Assembly (NCBI RefSeq): GCF_011043545.1
Contig: NZ_JAAKGP010000005.1
Span: 124,001 to 188,000 of the forward strand
DNA: 64,000 nt
Source of the DNA: Rhodobacter sp. SGA-6-6
GTDB lineage: Bacteria; Pseudomonadota; Alphaproteobacteria; Rhodobacterales; Rhodobacteraceae
Direction of reading: 5' to 3'
In this document: positions 1 through 10,326 of the stretch, piece after piece
Position numbering within the stretch: the first letter of the stretch is position 1
Layout of the letters: every line of letters begins with the position of its first letter
Notes under the pieces: model-generated
What the model saw: only the letters and a program-made list of their open reading frames with translations
Told to the model about the DNA's origin: nothing
Databases searched by the model: none
Made by a program: the position numbers and the translations under genes

Positions 1-1517
1 GGGTCGATGGTGCCGTCGTCCCAGAGCCGGGCCGAGGCGTAAAGCGGATGCGACTGCCGCTCGAACATCTCGACCGTGGGGCGCTTGAATGCGGCCTCCT
101 CCTCGGCCGACCACTGGCCGCCCTTGCGCTCGATCGCCTCGCGCCGCACGGTGGCCAGCACCCCGGCCGCCTGTTCGCCGCCCATCACCGAAATCCGCGC
201 ATTAGGCCAGGTCCACAGGAACCGCGGCCCGTAGGCGCGGCCGCACATGCCGTAGTTGCCGGCCCCGAAGGAACCGCCGACGATCATGGTGACCTTCGGC
301 ACGCGGGTGGTGGCGACGGCGGTCACCAGCTTGGCCCCGTCCTTGGCGATGCCGCGGTTCTCGGCCGTGCGCCCGACCATGAAGCCCGAGATGTTTTGCA
401 GGAACACCAAGGGGATATTCCGCTGCGAACAGAGTTCGACGAAATGCGCGGCCTTCAGGGCGCTTTCCGAAAAGATCACCCCGTTGTTGCCGATGATCCC
501 GACCGGCATCCCCATCACATGGGCGAAGCCGCAGGCGATGGTGGCGCCGTAGCGCGGCTTGAACTCGTCGAAGCGCGAGCCGTCGGTGATGCGGGCGATG
601 ACCTCGCGGATGTCGTAGGGCGTCTTCACCTCGGGCGGCACGATCCCCAGGATGTCCTCGGGGTCGTAGAGCGGCTCTTCCGGCGCCTGCAGGGCCAGCT
701 GCGGCCGCTTCTGCCGGTTCAGGTTGGCCACCGCCCGCCGCGCCAGCGCCAGCGCCTGCAGGTCGTCCTCGGCCAGCAGGTCCGCCACGCCGGAGAGCCG
801 CGTATGCACATCGCCGCCGCCCAGGTCCTCGGCGCTGACCACCTCGCCGGTCGCCGCCTTCACCAAGGGCGGGCCGGCCAGGAAGATCGTGCCCTGATCG
901 CGCACGATGATGGTCACGTCCGACATCGCGGGCACATAGGCGCCGCCGGCGGTGCAGGAACCCATGACGACCGCGATCTGCGCGATCCCCGCCGCCGACA
1001 TGTTGGCCTGGTTGTAGAAGATGCGGCCGAAATGGTCGCGGTCGGGGAAGACTTCGTCCTGGTTGGGCAGGTTGGCGCCGCCGGAATCGACCAGATAGAC
1101 GCAGGGCAGCCGGTTCTCCGCGGCGATCTCCTGCGCGCGCAGGTGCTTCTTCACCGTCATCGGGAAATAGGTGCCGCCCTTCACGGTGGCGTCGTTGCAG
1201 AGGATCATCACCTCCTGCCCCTCGACCCGGCCGATGCCGGCGATCAGGCCCGCGGAAGGGCTGGCGCCGTCATAGAGGCCATGCGCGGCGAAAAGCCCGA
1301 CCTCCAGGAAAGGGGAGCCGGGGTCCAGGAGCCGCGCGATCCTCTCGCGCGGCAAGAGCTTGCCACGGCTGCGGTGCAAGTCGCGCGCCCTGTCGCCGCC
1401 GCCGGCCATGGCGAGGGCGGCGGCTTCGCGCACGGTCTCCAGCGCCGCCAGATTGGCAGCGCGGTTGGCGCGGTAGGTCTCCGAGCGGGGGGAGATGGCG
1501 GAAGTCAGGACACTCAT
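1..1517 (-). CDS. mccB: Methylcrotonoyl-CoA carboxylase carboxyltransferase (beta) subunit, 3' end outside window
   Basis: Carboxyltransferase subunit of 3-methylcrotonyl-CoA carboxylase, which moves carboxyl from biotin to methylcrotonyl-CoA in leucine breakdown. The minus-strand frame opens with [20 protein letters not shown] and runs 505 codons to the window edge; the family is about 535 residues, so roughly 30 C-terminal residues are missing. Visible family features are [20 protein letters not shown] and the glycine-rich [16 protein letters not shown] segment in the N-terminal crotonase-like half, and NISGFMVGR and [20 protein letters not shown] in the C-terminal half. Its ATG overlaps the stop of ivd in an ATGA, so the two are translationally coupled. 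A biotin-carrier alpha subunit (mccA) would be expected just beyond the left edge. Confidence 0.93.
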   Translation of the reverse strand, partial: MSVLTSAISPRSETYRANRAANLAALETVREAAALAMAGGGDRARDLHRSRGKLLPRERIARLLDPGSPFLEVGLFAAHGLYDGASPSAGLIAGIGRVEGQEVMILCNDATVKGGTYFPMTVKKHLRAQEIAAENRLPCVYLVDSGGANLPNQDEVFPDRDHFGRIFYNQANMSAAGIAQIAVVMGSCTAGGAYVPAMSDVTIIVRDQGTIFLAGPPLVKAATGEVVSAEDLGGGDVHTRLSGVADLLAEDDLQALALARRAVANLNRQKRPQLALQAPEEPLYDPEDILGIVPPEVKTPYDIREVIARITDGSRFDEFKPRYGATIACGFAHVMGMPVGIIGNNGVIFSESALKAAHFVELCSQRNIPLVFLQNISGFMVGRTAENRGIAKDGAKLVTAVATTRVPKVTMIVGGSFGAGNYGMCGRAYGPRFLWTWPNARISVMGGEQAAGVLATVRREAIERKGGQWSAEEEAAFKRPTVEMFERQSHPLYASARLWDDGTID

Positions 1518-2680
1518 GCCCGCATCGCCCCCATCAGTTCCCGCCCGATCAGCATCCGGCGGATTTCGCTGGTGCCGGCGCCGATCTCCATCAGCTTGGC
1601 GTCGCGGAAGATGCGGCTGACCGGACTCTCGTTCATGAACCCCGCGCCGCCCATGGCCTGCACCGCCTGATGCGCCACCTGCATCGCGGCCTCCGAGGCA
1701 TAAAGCACACAGCCCGCCGCATCGGCCCGCGTCACCTGCCCGCGGTCGCAGGCCTTCGCCACTTCGTAGACATAGGCGCGGGCCGAGTTCAGCCTTGTGT
1801 AGATGTCGGCGATCTTGCCCTGCATCAGCTGGAAATCCCCGATGGCCTGGCCGAACTGCTTGCGCTCCGCCAGGTAGGGCATGATCTCGTCCAGGCAGGC
1901 GGCCATGATGCCGGTGCCGATGCCGGACAGCACCACCCGCTCGTAGTCGAGGCCGGACATCAGGACGCGGACGCCCTTGCCTTCGGCCCCCAGCACGTTC
2001 TCCGCCGGCACCTCCACGTTGTCGAACACCAGTTCGGCGGTGTTCGAGCCGCGCATCCCCAGCTTGTCGAAATGCGGGCTGGTGGAGAAGCCCGCCATGG
2101 TCTTCTCGACCAGAAAGGCGGTGATGCCCTTCGATCCCGCGGCGGGGTCGGTCTTGGCATAGACCACCAGCACATCGGCGTCGGGGCCGTTGGTGATCCA
2201 GAACTTGGTGCCGTTCAGGATGTAGCCATCGCCCCGCTTCTCGGCCCGCAGCCCCATCGACACCACGTCCGACCCCGCTCCGGCTTCGGACATCGCCAGC
2301 GCGCCGACATGGGTGCCGGCGATCAGGCCCGGCAGGTATCTGCGCTTTTGCGCCTCGGTGCCGTTCAGGGCGATCTGGTTGACGCAGAGGTTGGAATGGG
2401 CGCCGTAGCTGAGCGAGACCGAGGCCGAGGCGCGGGCGATCTCTTCCACCGCGACGACATGGGCGAGGTAGCCCATCCCGGCGCCGCCGTATTCCTCCGG
2501 CACGGTGATGCCGAGCAGGCCGAGGCGGCCCATCTCGGGCCAGAGCTCGGCGGGGAATGCGTTCCGCCGGTCGATCTCCGCGGCCATCGGCTTCACCCGC
2601 TCCTGCGCCCAGCGGTGCACGGTGTCGCGTAGCGCGTCGATCTCGTCGCCGAGGTCGAACCTCATGGATGCGTTGAACAT
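1514..2680 (-). CDS. ivd: Isovaleryl-CoA dehydrogenase
   Basis: FAD-dependent acyl-CoA dehydrogenase of 388 residues, oxidising isovaleryl-CoA to 3-methylcrotonyl-CoA, the substrate of the downstream MCC. N-terminal helical, central beta ([31 protein letters not shown]) and C-terminal helical domains follow each other without gaps. The segment [20 protein letters not shown] contains the glutamate that in isovaleryl-CoA dehydrogenases serves as catalytic base, unlike the position used in short/medium-chain enzymes. The C-terminal [20 protein letters not shown] and [16 protein letters not shown] match the family. It follows the indolepyruvate oxidoreductase by 10 nt and overlaps mccB by 4 nt. 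Other short branched-chain dehydrogenases are possible but the mccB neighbour favours ivd. Confidence 0.92.
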   Translation of the reverse strand: MFNASMRFDLGDEIDALRDTVHRWAQERVKPMAAEIDRRNAFPAELWPEMGRLGLLGITVPEEYGGAGMGYLAHVVAVEEIARASASVSLSYGAHSNLCVNQIALNGTEAQKRRYLPGLIAGTHVGALAMSEAGAGSDVVSMGLRAEKRGDGYILNGTKFWITNGPDADVLVVYAKTDPAAGSKGITAFLVEKTMAGFSTSPHFDKLGMRGSNTAELVFDNVEVPAENVLGAEGKGVRVLMSGLDYERVVLSGIGTGIMAACLDEIMPYLAERKQFGQAIGDFQLMQGKIADIYTRLNSARAYVYEVAKACDRGQVTRADAAGCVLYASEAAMQVAHQAVQAMGGAGFMNESPVSRIFRDAKLMEIGAGTSEIRRMLIGRELMGAMRA

Positions 2681-2690
2681 TTCTTCTCCC

Positions 2691-5600
2691 TCACTCCGCC
2701 GCGATGCGGGGCGCGTCGCCCTGCGCCAGGGCCGCGCGGATTTCGGCCCGCCGTTCCATCTGCTTTTCGTAAGCCGCCTCCTTCACCGGACCGTAGCCGC
2801 GAATCTGCTGCGGCAGCATCAGCAATTCGCGGATCAGCGGCAGGTTTTCCGGGGTCAGCGCGGTGCAGGCCAGCGCGAGGTCGTCCTCGTAGAGCCCGAT
2901 CAACTGCCGCTCCAGCTTGCGGTCGGCGCTGTGGCGGAACGGATCGGCCCAGGTGCCGCGCAGGCCCTTCAGCCGGGCAAGCAGGCGCAGTGCGGGCAGG
3001 ACCCAAGGCCCGAATTCGCGCTTCCTCGGCCGCCCGTCCGCCGCCTTGCCGGGCAGGAAGGGCGGGGCGAGGTTCAGGGAGAGACGGACATCGCCCTCGA
3101 AGGTCTCCTCCAGCGACCGGCGGACCTCGGGCGCGGAGAACAGCCGGGCGACCTCGTATTCGTCCTTGTAGGCCAGCACCCTGGCATAGCCGATCGCCAC
3201 CTGCCGGGGCAGGTCGGTGTCGCCGGCCACAGCGCCGATCCGCTCCACCCAGCCGCGGTAGCGGTCGGCCAGCCTCTGGCCCTGATACGCCCGCAGATGC
3301 GCGGCACGGTGGGCGACGATCTCCTCCGTGGTCATCTCCTCCAGCCCGCGCGGGGGCGCAGCGGCCTGCCACCGCGCGGGGTCGTGCGCCAGCACCCGGC
3401 CCCAGTTGAAGGCATCGGTGTTGGCGGCGACCGCCACCCCGTTCAGCGCGATGGCCTGCAGGATCGCCTCGCGGCCGAGCGGCACCAGCCCGCATTGCCA
3501 GGCGTAGCCCAGCATCATCAGGTTGGCGCCGATCTCGTCGCCGGTCAGCCGGGCGGCGAGGGTGGAGAAGTCGCGGAAATGCCGGGCGGAGCGGACCGAT
3601 CCGGCGACCGCCCGCTCCACGGTGCCGGTGCGGAAGTCGAAGTCGCGGTTGCGCACGAAGTCGGAGACCGGGGTCAGGCGGGTGTTCAGCACCGCCTCGG
3701 TGCGGTCCGGGTCGCAGAGCACGATGCTGTCCTTCGAGGCCGCCACCACCGCATCCGCCGCGATCAGCAGGTCGGCGCCGCCTGCGGCGATGCGGGGGGC
3801 GGCGACGGGGCGGTCGGGGCGCGAGATGCGGACATGGCTCATCACCGCGCCGCCCTTCTGCGCCAGCCCGGCCATGTCCAGCACCATCGGCACCTTGCCC
3901 TCGACATGCGCCGCCATGCCGAGGATGGCGCTGATCGTCAGCACGCCCGTCCCCCCGACCCCGGCCAGCGCCAGGTTCCAGGCGCGCTCGATCCGGGGCA
4001 GGGCGGGGTCGGGCAGGGCGGCGATGTCGGGGGCCTCGGCCCGGGGCTTGCGCAGGCGGCCGCCGCGGACGGTGACGAAGGAGGGGCAGAAGCCCTTCAG
4101 GCAGGAATAATCCTTGTTGCAGGAGGACTGGTTGATCCGCCGCTTGCGGCCCATCGGAGTTTCCTCGGGCTCCACCGCGATGCAGTTCGACTTCTCGGAA
4201 CAGTCGCCGCAGCCTTCGCAGACTTCCGGGTTGATCCAGAGCCGCAGGTCGGGGTCTTCCAGCGTGCCGCGCTTGCGCCGCCGCCGCCTTTCGGCCGCGC
4301 AGGTCTGCTCGTAGACGATGACGGTGACGCCCTGCACCTCGCGCAGCTCCAGCATCACCGCGTCGATGTCGTCGCGGTGGCGGATTTCGGTCCCCGGCGC
4401 CAGGTCGGCGGCGCGGTAGAGGTCGGGCCGGTCCGACATCAGCACGATCCGCGCCACCCGCTCGTGATGCATCAGATGGGTGATCTGCTGCGGCGTCAGC
4501 ACCCCGTCGATGGGCTGGCCGCCGGTCATCGCCACCGCGTCGTTCACCAGGATCTTGTAGGTGATGTTCGCCCCCGCCGCGACCGCCTGGCGGATCGCCA
4601 GATGGCCGGAGTGGAAGAAGGTGCCGTCGCCCAGGTTGACGAAACGGTGCTTCTCGTCGGTGAAGCGGGAAATCGCCGTCCAGGGCACGCCTTCGGCGCC
4701 CATATGGGTGAAGGTCTCGGTCCGCCGGTCCATCCATTGCGCCATGAAATGGCAGCCGATCCCGGCCATGGCCTTCGATCCCTCCGGCACCCGGGTCGAG
4801 GTGTTGTGCGGGCAGCCGGCACAGTAATGCGGCAGGCGGATCACCGGGGCGACATGGGCGGCGCCGCGGGCTTCGGCGGCATGAAGATGCTCGGCGCGGC
4901 GGCGCAGGCGGTCGGCCAGCCCTTCCGGCAGGTCCAGCCGCAACAGCCGCTCGGCGATGGCGCCGGCGACGCGGGCAACGGTCAGCCCGGCGGAAAGGCT
5001 GAGGAAGGGGCGGTCGCTTTCGTCGAATTTCCCCACGATGCGGGGGCGGACATCGGCGCGCCAGTTGAACAGCTGCTCCTTGATCTGGTTCTCGATGATC
5101 TCGCGGCGTTCCTCGACGACCAGCACCTCCTCCAGCCCTTCGGAGAAATGTCGGATGCCTTCCGGCTCCAGCGGCCAGGGCATCCGCACCTTGTAGAAGC
5201 GCAGGCCGAGGACGGCCCGTTCCTCGGGGCCGATCCCCAACTCGGCCAGCGCCTGCCGCACGTCCTCGTAAGCCTTGCCCGAGGCGACGATGCCGAAACG
5301 GGCGCGGGGGGTGTCGGAGACCACCATGTCCACCCCGTTGGCGCGGGCGAAGGCGATGGCGGCATAGCCCTTGTGTTCCTGCAACCTTTCGTCCTGCACC
5401 AGCGGCGGGTCGGGCCAGCGCAGATTCAGCCCGCCGGGCGGCAGGTCGAAATCCTGCGGCAGCACGAACTGCCGCTGTTCCTGTGCGAGGTCCACAACCG
5501 TGCTGATCTCGACGGTCTCGGAAATCACCTTGTAGCCGACCCAGCAGCCGGAAAATCGCGACATGGCAATGCCCAGAAGGCCCATCTCCAGGAATTCATG

Positions 5601-6119
5601 CACCGAGGACGGATACAGCATCGGCATCAGCGCCGAGATGAAGGCGTGGTCGGACTGGTGCGGGATCGAGGAGGACTTGCAGGTGTGGTCGTCGCCGGCG
5701 ATGGCCAGCACCCCGCCATAGGGCGCGGTCCCGGCGGCATTGGCGTGCTTGAACACGTCGCCGGACCGGTCCACCCCCGGTCCCTTGCCATACCAGATGC
5801 CGAGCATGCCCTGCTTGCGCGCGCCCGGCGACAGGTGCAGCTGCTGGCTGCCCCAAACGGCGGTGGCGGCCAGATCCTCGTTCAGCCCGGGCTGGAACAC
5901 CACGTCATGGCGGTCGAGGAACTTCCTCGCCTTCACCAGTTGCTGGTCGTAGGCCCCGAGCGGCGACCCCCGGTAGCCCGAGATGAAGGCGCCTGTGTCC
6001 AGCCCCGCCGCCCGGTCGCGGCGGACCTGCGTCATCGGCAGCCGCACCAGCGCCTGGGTTCCGGTCAGATAGACCGCGCCCTGCTCGGCAGTGTATTTGT
6101 CGTCGAGGGTGAGAACCAT
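2691..6119 (-). CDS. Indolepyruvate ferredoxin oxidoreductase, fused alpha/beta subunits
   Basis: Single-chain IorA-IorB-type 2-oxo acid:ferredoxin oxidoreductase (1142 residues), oxidatively decarboxylating aryl pyruvates, possibly also branched-chain oxo acids, to acyl-CoA. The N-terminal pyrimidine-binding half includes [14 protein letters not shown] and [20 protein letters not shown]; the TPP half has [28 protein letters not shown] and [14 protein letters not shown]; an Fe-S segment reads [14 protein letters not shown] with a following [17 protein letters not shown]; the gamma-like C-terminal domain starts at [15 protein letters not shown]. The start chosen ([13 protein letters not shown]) has AGGAGA 7 nt upstream; the open frame continues much further upstream but only by chance. 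Divergent from an Lrp-family regulator and co-directional with ivd-mccB, suggesting regulated amino-acid catabolism. Confidence 0.92.
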   Translation of the reverse strand: MVLTLDDKYTAEQGAVYLTGTQALVRLPMTQVRRDRAAGLDTGAFISGYRGSPLGAYDQQLVKARKFLDRHDVVFQPGLNEDLAATAVWGSQQLHLSPGARKQGMLGIWYGKGPGVDRSGDVFKHANAAGTAPYGGVLAIAGDDHTCKSSSIPHQSDHAFISALMPMLYPSSVHEFLEMGLLGIAMSRFSGCWVGYKVISETVEISTVVDLAQEQRQFVLPQDFDLPPGGLNLRWPDPPLVQDERLQEHKGYAAIAFARANGVDMVVSDTPRARFGIVASGKAYEDVRQALAELGIGPEERAVLGLRFYKVRMPWPLEPEGIRHFSEGLEEVLVVEERREIIENQIKEQLFNWRADVRPRIVGKFDESDRPFLSLSAGLTVARVAGAIAERLLRLDLPEGLADRLRRRAEHLHAAEARGAAHVAPVIRLPHYCAGCPHNTSTRVPEGSKAMAGIGCHFMAQWMDRRTETFTHMGAEGVPWTAISRFTDEKHRFVNLGDGTFFHSGHLAIRQAVAAGANITYKILVNDAVAMTGGQPIDGVLTPQQITHLMHHERVARIVLMSDRPDLYRAADLAPGTEIRHRDDIDAVMLELREVQGVTVIVYEQTCAAERRRRRKRGTLEDPDLRLWINPEVCEGCGDCSEKSNCIAVEPEETPMGRKRRINQSSCNKDYSCLKGFCPSFVTVRGGRLRKPRAEAPDIAALPDPALPRIERAWNLALAGVGGTGVLTISAILGMAAHVEGKVPMVLDMAGLAQKGGAVMSHVRISRPDRPVAAPRIAAGGADLLIAADAVVAASKDSIVLCDPDRTEAVLNTRLTPVSDFVRNRDFDFRTGTVERAVAGSVRSARHFRDFSTLAARLTGDEIGANLMMLGYAWQCGLVPLGREAILQAIALNGVAVAANTDAFNWGRVLAHDPARWQAAAPPRGLEEMTTEEIVAHRAAHLRAYQGQRLADRYRGWVERIGAVAGDTDLPRQVAIGYARVLAYKDEYEVARLFSAPEVRRSLEETFEGDVRLSLNLAPPFLPGKAADGRPRKREFGPWVLPALRLLARLKGLRGTWADPFRHSADRKLERQLIGLYEDDLALACTALTPENLPLIRELLMLPQQIRGYGPVKEAAYEKQMERRAEIRAALAQGDAPRIAAE

Positions 6120-6233
6120 TGCCGCGTCTCCTCCCCAGGGCCGCGCCTTCCCGCTGTGTGCGATCATAGCCCGGCAAGGCGGAAACAAGGTCTCTATTGC
6201 TGACCTGCTTGCAGCCGTGCGGGGCACAGCATA

Positions 6234-6271
6234 CCCTTGCAGATGGAAATTCCCGCGCTTTGTTGCAAGGG
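6234..6271. promoter_or_regulatory. Inverted repeat between iorAB fusion and lrp-like gene
   Basis: CCCTTGCA (6234-6241) and TGCAAGGG (6264-6271) form an exact inverted repeat with 22 nt between arms, about three helical turns centre to centre, in the divergent intergenic region of the oxidoreductase and the Lrp-family regulator. Lrp/AsnC proteins bind such spaced dyads and often control the adjacent divergent gene. That it is the regulator's operator is inference. Confidence 0.4.
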
Positions 6272-6311
6272 CTTTCCCCATGCCGCGCCGCTGTAACCCA
6301 AGGAGGCTCCG

Positions 6312-6770
6312 ATGGAGCTGGACGATTCGGACCGCCGCATCCTGCGGGCCATCCAGGCCCGGCCCGAGATCACCATGCGCGAACTGGGCGAGGCCGCGGG
6401 CCTCAGCCATTCGCCCTGCTGGCGGCGGCTGCAAAGGCTGCAGGAGGAAGGCGCGGTCAGCCCCCGCCGCTTCGTCATCGACCCCGAGGCGGTGGGGTTC
6501 GAGATTCTGGTGCTGTGCTTCGTCAAGATCGCCCATCACCAGCGCGACCGGCTGCGCGCCTTCGAGGAGGCGGTTCAGGACGTGCCCGAGATCATGCAGT
6601 GCCATTCGCTGTCCGGCGAATACGACTATGTGCTGCAGGTCATCGCCACCAGCGTCCGCCACTACGAGGCGGTGGTTAAGAACGCCATCGTCGAGCTGCC
6701 GAACGTCCAGTCCGTCAACACCAGCTTCACCCTGAAGCGGGTGAAGCACAGCCTCAACGTCCCGGTCTGA
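6312..6770 (+). CDS. Lrp/AsnC family transcriptional regulator
   Basis: A 152-residue Lrp/AsnC regulator. An N-terminal winged helix-turn-helix (LDDSDRRILRAIQARPEIT, then ELGEAAGLSHSPCWRRLQRL) is followed by a RAM/AsnC ligand-binding domain ending NVQSVNTSFTLKRVKHS. AGGAGG lies 6 nt before the ATG. It is transcribed away from the indolepyruvate oxidoreductase gene, and the shared intergenic region carries a long inverted repeat, so it probably controls the iorAB-ivd-mcc operon in response to an amino acid or its oxo acid. The effector cannot be read from sequence. Confidence 0.92.
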   Translation: MELDDSDRRILRAIQARPEITMRELGEAAGLSHSPCWRRLQRLQEEGAVSPRRFVIDPEAVGFEILVLCFVKIAHHQRDRLRAFEEAVQDVPEIMQCHSLSGEYDYVLQVIATSVRHYEAVVKNAIVELPNVQSVNTSFTLKRVKHSLNVPV

Positions 6771-6784
6771 GGCGAGCGGCGGCC

Positions 6785-7468
6785 CTACAGCAGCGCCGCC
6801 ACCTTCTCCGCCGCCGCCCGGGCCGAGAACGGATTCTGCCCGGTCACCAGCCGGCCGTCGGCCACCATATGGGGGGCGAAGGGCAGCAGGGCCTTGGCGT
6901 AAAGCGCGCCGCGGCGTTTCATCTCGGCCTCGGCGTTGTAGGGCATCTTGCGGGCGCCCCCGGCCAGCACTTCCTCGGCCCAGGAAAACCCGGTCAGCCG
7001 CTTGCCCTCCACCAGCAGCCGCCCGTCCGACAGCCGCGTGTTCAGCAGCCCGCAGTAGCCGTGGCAGACCGCCGCCACGATGCCGCCGCGGTCCCAGATC
7101 GCCCGGGTGATCGCCTGGAGACCCGCGCTGTCGGGGAAGTCCCACATCACCGCATGGCCGCCGGTGAACCAGATCGCATCGTAGTCCGCCGGGTCGATGC
7201 CCTCGGGCGGCGCGGTCGAGGACAGCAGCGCCATCCGCGCGGGGTCCTCCAGCCAGGCCCTGGCCGAGCCGTCCAGCAGCGGCCATTTCAGCGCCCGCGG
7301 CTCCAGCGGCGCGGGGCCGCCCTTCGGGCTGACGATGCGCTGCCCGAACCCCCTGGCCGCGAACAGGTCCCAGGCATGGGTCAGTTCCGACAGCCACAGA
7401 CCCGTGGGCGTGGACCCGTCGGCATATTGGCCGACATTGCTGACGACATGAAGGATACGTCTGGCCAT
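6785..7468 (-). CDS. DJ-1/PfpI family type 1 glutamine amidotransferase-like protein
   Basis: A 227-residue protein of the DJ-1/PfpI superfamily, closest in layout to Hsp31-like glyoxalases/chaperones. The nucleophile elbow AAVCHGYCGLLN holds the Cys-His pair, and ADYDAIWFTGGHAVMWDFPD is the typical preceding segment. Many such proteins act on glyoxal-type electrophiles or as holdases; which applies here is unknown. The start at MARRILHVVSN has GGAGGT 7 nt upstream; in-frame sequence further upstream lacks a ribosome site. It converges on the Lrp gene and diverges from the peptide transporter operon. Confidence 0.85.
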   Translation of the reverse strand: MARRILHVVSNVGQYADGSTPTGLWLSELTHAWDLFAARGFGQRIVSPKGGPAPLEPRALKWPLLDGSARAWLEDPARMALLSSTAPPEGIDPADYDAIWFTGGHAVMWDFPDSAGLQAITRAIWDRGGIVAAVCHGYCGLLNTRLSDGRLLVEGKRLTGFSWAEEVLAGGARKMPYNAEAEMKRRGALYAKALLPFAPHMVADGRLVTGQNPFSARAAAEKVAALL

Positions 7469-7681
7469 CCGCCGAACCTCCAGCCCCGCCTCCGGTCGCA
7501 GCGTAACCTTTGCGCGGGGGGCGGAGTCAACCGGGGCATCGGCTGCGCCGGGCGGGGGCTGCTGCAACTTGCCGCACGGCGGGGCCGGCCGCCGCATCCC
7601 GGCCGGGCAAATCCGCGGGAATTGCCGTTCCGCCGCCTGCCGCCGTTCAGCCGGAGGTTGCGAAGTGACGCAAGGCGCCAT

Positions 7682-7709
7682 TTGACAGTTGTTCCGCCCG
7701 CGCTAGGCT
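7682..7709 (+). promoter_or_regulatory. Sigma-70-type promoter for the peptide ABC operon
   Basis: TTGACA (7682-7687) and TAGGCT (7704-7709) are separated by 16 nt and lie about 64 bp before the binding-protein start. The -35 is consensus; the -10 is a weak match. Confidence 0.5.
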
Positions 7710-7772
7710 GCCTGTCAGTAACCCGGTCCGGGCGTGCCTGCGCGCCGCCCGGCCAGCCACAGGGAGATCACC

Positions 7773-9347
7773 ATGACCAAGCATCTTCTGCTGTCCACCA
7801 CGGCGCTGCTGTTCAGCGCGGGGCTCGCCTCGGCCGAGGTGGTGCTGAACCGCGGCAACGACACCGATCCGGCGACGCTGGACCATCACCGCACCTCCAC
7901 GGTGGCCGAGGGCAATGTCCTGCGCGACCTCTACGAAGGGCTGACGGTGCAGAACGGCAAGGGCGAGGCGGTTCCCGGCGCGGCGGAAAGCTGGACGGTC
8001 TCGGACGACGGGCTGGTCTATACCTTCAAGCTGCGCGACGATGCGAAATGGTCGAACGGCGATCCGGTCACCGCCGAGGACTTCGCCTTCGCCTTCACCC
8101 GGATCATGGACCCGGCCACGGCCGCGGGCTATGCCTCGATCCTCTATGCGATCAAGAACGCCGAAGAGGTGAACACCGGCAAGCTGCCGCTGGACCAGCT
8201 GGGCGTGAAGGCGGTCGATGCGCAGACGCTGGAGATCACGCTGCACACGCCGACGCCCTATTTCCTGGAACTGCTGACGCACCAGACCGGCTATCCGCTG
8301 CACAAGGCCAGCGTGGAGGCGAACGGCGACAAGTATACCCAGGCCGGCACCATGGTGACGAACGGCGCCTACAAGCTGGTCTCGTTCCAGCCCAACGACA
8401 AGATCGTCATGGCGAAGAACGAGCATTTCCATGACGCCGCGAACGTGAAGATCGACACGGTGAACTGGATCCCCTTCGAGGACCGCGCCGCCTGCCTGCG
8501 CCGCTTCGAGGCGGGCGAGGTGCAGATCTGCTCCGACGTGCCGGGCGAGCAGATGGACTATGTGAAGGAGAAGCTGCCCGACGCGCTGCGGATCGCGCCC
8601 TACCTCGGCACCTATTATCTGCCGGTCAAGGGCAAGGAGGGCTCGCCCCTGAAGGACCCGAAGGTGCGGCAGGCGATTTCCATGGTGATCGACCGCGAGT
8701 TCCTTGCCTCCGAGGTCTGGCAGGACACCATGCTGCCCGGCTGGTCGCTGGTGCCGCCCGGCATCGTGAACTACGTCGATGACGCGCCGATGCTGCCCTA
8801 CAAGGACCAGGACCCGCTGGACCGCGAGGATGCGGCGAAGAAGCTTCTGGAAGAGGCGGGGGTGGCCGAGGGCAGCCTGTCGGTGGAACTGCTGTTCAAC
8901 ACCTCGGAGAACAACAAGAACACCATGGCGGCGGTGGCCGACGCGGTTTCCGCCATCGGCATCAAGGCCACGCTGAACGAGACCGAGGGCGCGACCTATT
9001 TCAACTACCTGCGCGAGGACGGCCCCTACGACATCGCCCGCGCCGGCTGGATCGGCGACTACAACGACCCGCAGAACTTCCTCTTCCTGATGCAGAGCGG
9101 GGTCAGCTTCAACTATCCGAAATGGTCGAATGCCGATTACGACGCGCTGATGGACAAGGCCGCCGTCACCGCCGACCTGACGGAACGGGCCAGGATCATG
9201 GCCGAGGCCGAGCAGATCTTCCTGAACGAGGTGCCGGCGATCCCGATCCTCTACTATTCCTCGCGCGCGCTGGTCGCGCCGCAGGTGGGGGGCTACGAGG
9301 ACAACCTGATGGATGCCCACGGCACCCGCTGGCTGTCGCTGAACTGA
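7773..9347 (+). CDS. Oligopeptide ABC transporter substrate-binding protein
   Basis: Periplasmic solute-binding protein family 5 (OppA/MppA type), 524 residues, capturing peptides for the membrane complex encoded downstream. The N-terminus MTKHLLLSTTALLFSAGLAS is a Sec signal peptide with a likely cut after AEV or ASA. Family hallmarks include NDTDPATLDHHRTSTVAEGN near the mature N-terminus, the YEGLTVQNGKGEAVPGAA block and KVRQAISMVIDREFLASEVW. The start at 7773 is preferred because GGGAG lies just upstream; an in-frame codon at 7734 would put residues in front of the signal peptide. First gene of a four-gene operon with permeases and a fused ATPase. Ligand class (peptide versus opine or other) is not fixed by sequence. 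Confidence 0.92.
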   Translation: MTKHLLLSTTALLFSAGLASAEVVLNRGNDTDPATLDHHRTSTVAEGNVLRDLYEGLTVQNGKGEAVPGAAESWTVSDDGLVYTFKLRDDAKWSNGDPVTAEDFAFAFTRIMDPATAAGYASILYAIKNAEEVNTGKLPLDQLGVKAVDAQTLEITLHTPTPYFLELLTHQTGYPLHKASVEANGDKYTQAGTMVTNGAYKLVSFQPNDKIVMAKNEHFHDAANVKIDTVNWIPFEDRAACLRRFEAGEVQICSDVPGEQMDYVKEKLPDALRIAPYLGTYYLPVKGKEGSPLKDPKVRQAISMVIDREFLASEVWQDTMLPGWSLVPPGIVNYVDDAPMLPYKDQDPLDREDAAKKLLEEAGVAEGSLSVELLFNTSENNKNTMAAVADAVSAIGIKATLNETEGATYFNYLREDGPYDIARAGWIGDYNDPQNFLFLMQSGVSFNYPKWSNADYDALMDKAAVTADLTERARIMAEAEQIFLNEVPAIPILYYSSRALVAPQVGGYEDNLMDAHGTRWLSLN

Positions 9348-9402
9348 TCCTTCGGGAGAGGCGGGCGGGCTGCGCAGGCCCGCCCGTTCGGGGGATACAT
9401 CC

Positions 9403-10326
9403 ATGCTGAGCTACACCCTGCGACGGCTGGCCGGGGCGATCCCGACCATCTTCATCATCGTCACGCTGACCTTCTTCATGATCCGGCTGGCGCCGGGCGG
9501 GCCCTTCGACCTGGAGCGCCCGATCGACCCCCTGATCATGCTGAACCTGCAGCGCGCCTACGGGCTGGACCAGCCGCTGTGGCAGCAATATCTGACCTAT
9601 CTGGGCAACCTGCTGCAGGGCGACCTCGGCCCCAGCTTCGCCCGGCGCGACTTCACCGTGAACGATCTCTTCGCCGCCGGCCTGCCGGTCTCGGTGATGC
9701 TGGGCGGACTGGCCCTGGGGCTGGCGGCGGTGCTGGGAACCTTCTTCGGCACCATCGCGGCGCTGCGGCAGAATTCCTGGCTGGATTACACCATCGTCGC
9801 GCTGGCCACCTTCGGCATCACCACGCCGAATTTCGTGGTGGCGCCGCTCTTGTCGCTGATCTTCGGGGTGATCCTGGGCGTCCTGCCCGCCGGCGGCTGG
9901 TCGGATGCCGATCCGCGCTACTGGGTGCTGCCCATCGTCACCCTGGCGCTGCCGCAGGTGGCGGTGATCGCCCGTCTGGTGCGCGGCGCCACGGTCGAGG
10001 CGCTGCGGGCGAACCACGTCCGCACCGCCCGCGCCTACGGCCTGCCCGCAAGGGTGGTGGTCGGCGTCCACGCGCTGCGGGCGGCGCTGTTGCCGGCGGT
10101 CTCCTACCTCGGCCCCACCGCGGCGGCGCTGATGACCGGCTCGGTGGTGGTGGAGACGATCTTCGGCATCCCCGGCATCGGCCGCTATTTCGTGCAGGGC
10201 GCGCTTGGCCGCGACTACACGCTGGTGATGGGCACGGTGGTGGTGATCGCCATCTTCGTGGTGGTGTTCAACCTGCTGGTGGACCTCGCCTATGCCTGGC
10301 TGGACCCGAGGGTGCGCTATGACTGA
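9403..10326 (+). CDS. Oligopeptide ABC transporter permease, OppB type
   Basis: Inner-membrane permease of 307 residues with about six transmembrane helices. The N-terminal MLSYTLRRLAGAIPTIFIIV helix, the conserved GLDQPLWQQYLTYL loop and the EAA-type ATPase contact loop around ARAYGLPARVVVGVHALRAA are typical of OppB/DppB. The gene starts 55 nt after the binding protein and its stop overlaps the start of the next permease by 8 nt, indicating translational coupling and a heterodimeric channel. Confidence 0.93.
   Translation: MLSYTLRRLAGAIPTIFIIVTLTFFMIRLAPGGPFDLERPIDPLIMLNLQRAYGLDQPLWQQYLTYLGNLLQGDLGPSFARRDFTVNDLFAAGLPVSVMLGGLALGLAAVLGTFFGTIAALRQNSWLDYTIVALATFGITTPNFVVAPLLSLIFGVILGVLPAGGWSDADPRYWVLPIVTLALPQVAVIARLVRGATVEALRANHVRTARAYGLPARVVVGVHALRAALLPAVSYLGPTAAALMTGSVVVETIFGIPGIGRYFVQGALGRDYTLVMGTVVVIAIFVVVFNLLVDLAYAWLDPRVRYD

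Noticed and set aside
48-1670. Long open frame on the plus strand opposite mccB
   Set aside because: The minus strand carries clear carboxyltransferase motifs; the plus frame has no family and is a GC-rich shadow.
2505-6203. 1232-residue plus-strand open frame
   Set aside because: It is antisense to the well-supported indolepyruvate oxidoreductase; composition is shadow-like (R, G, A, H, D rich) with no motif.
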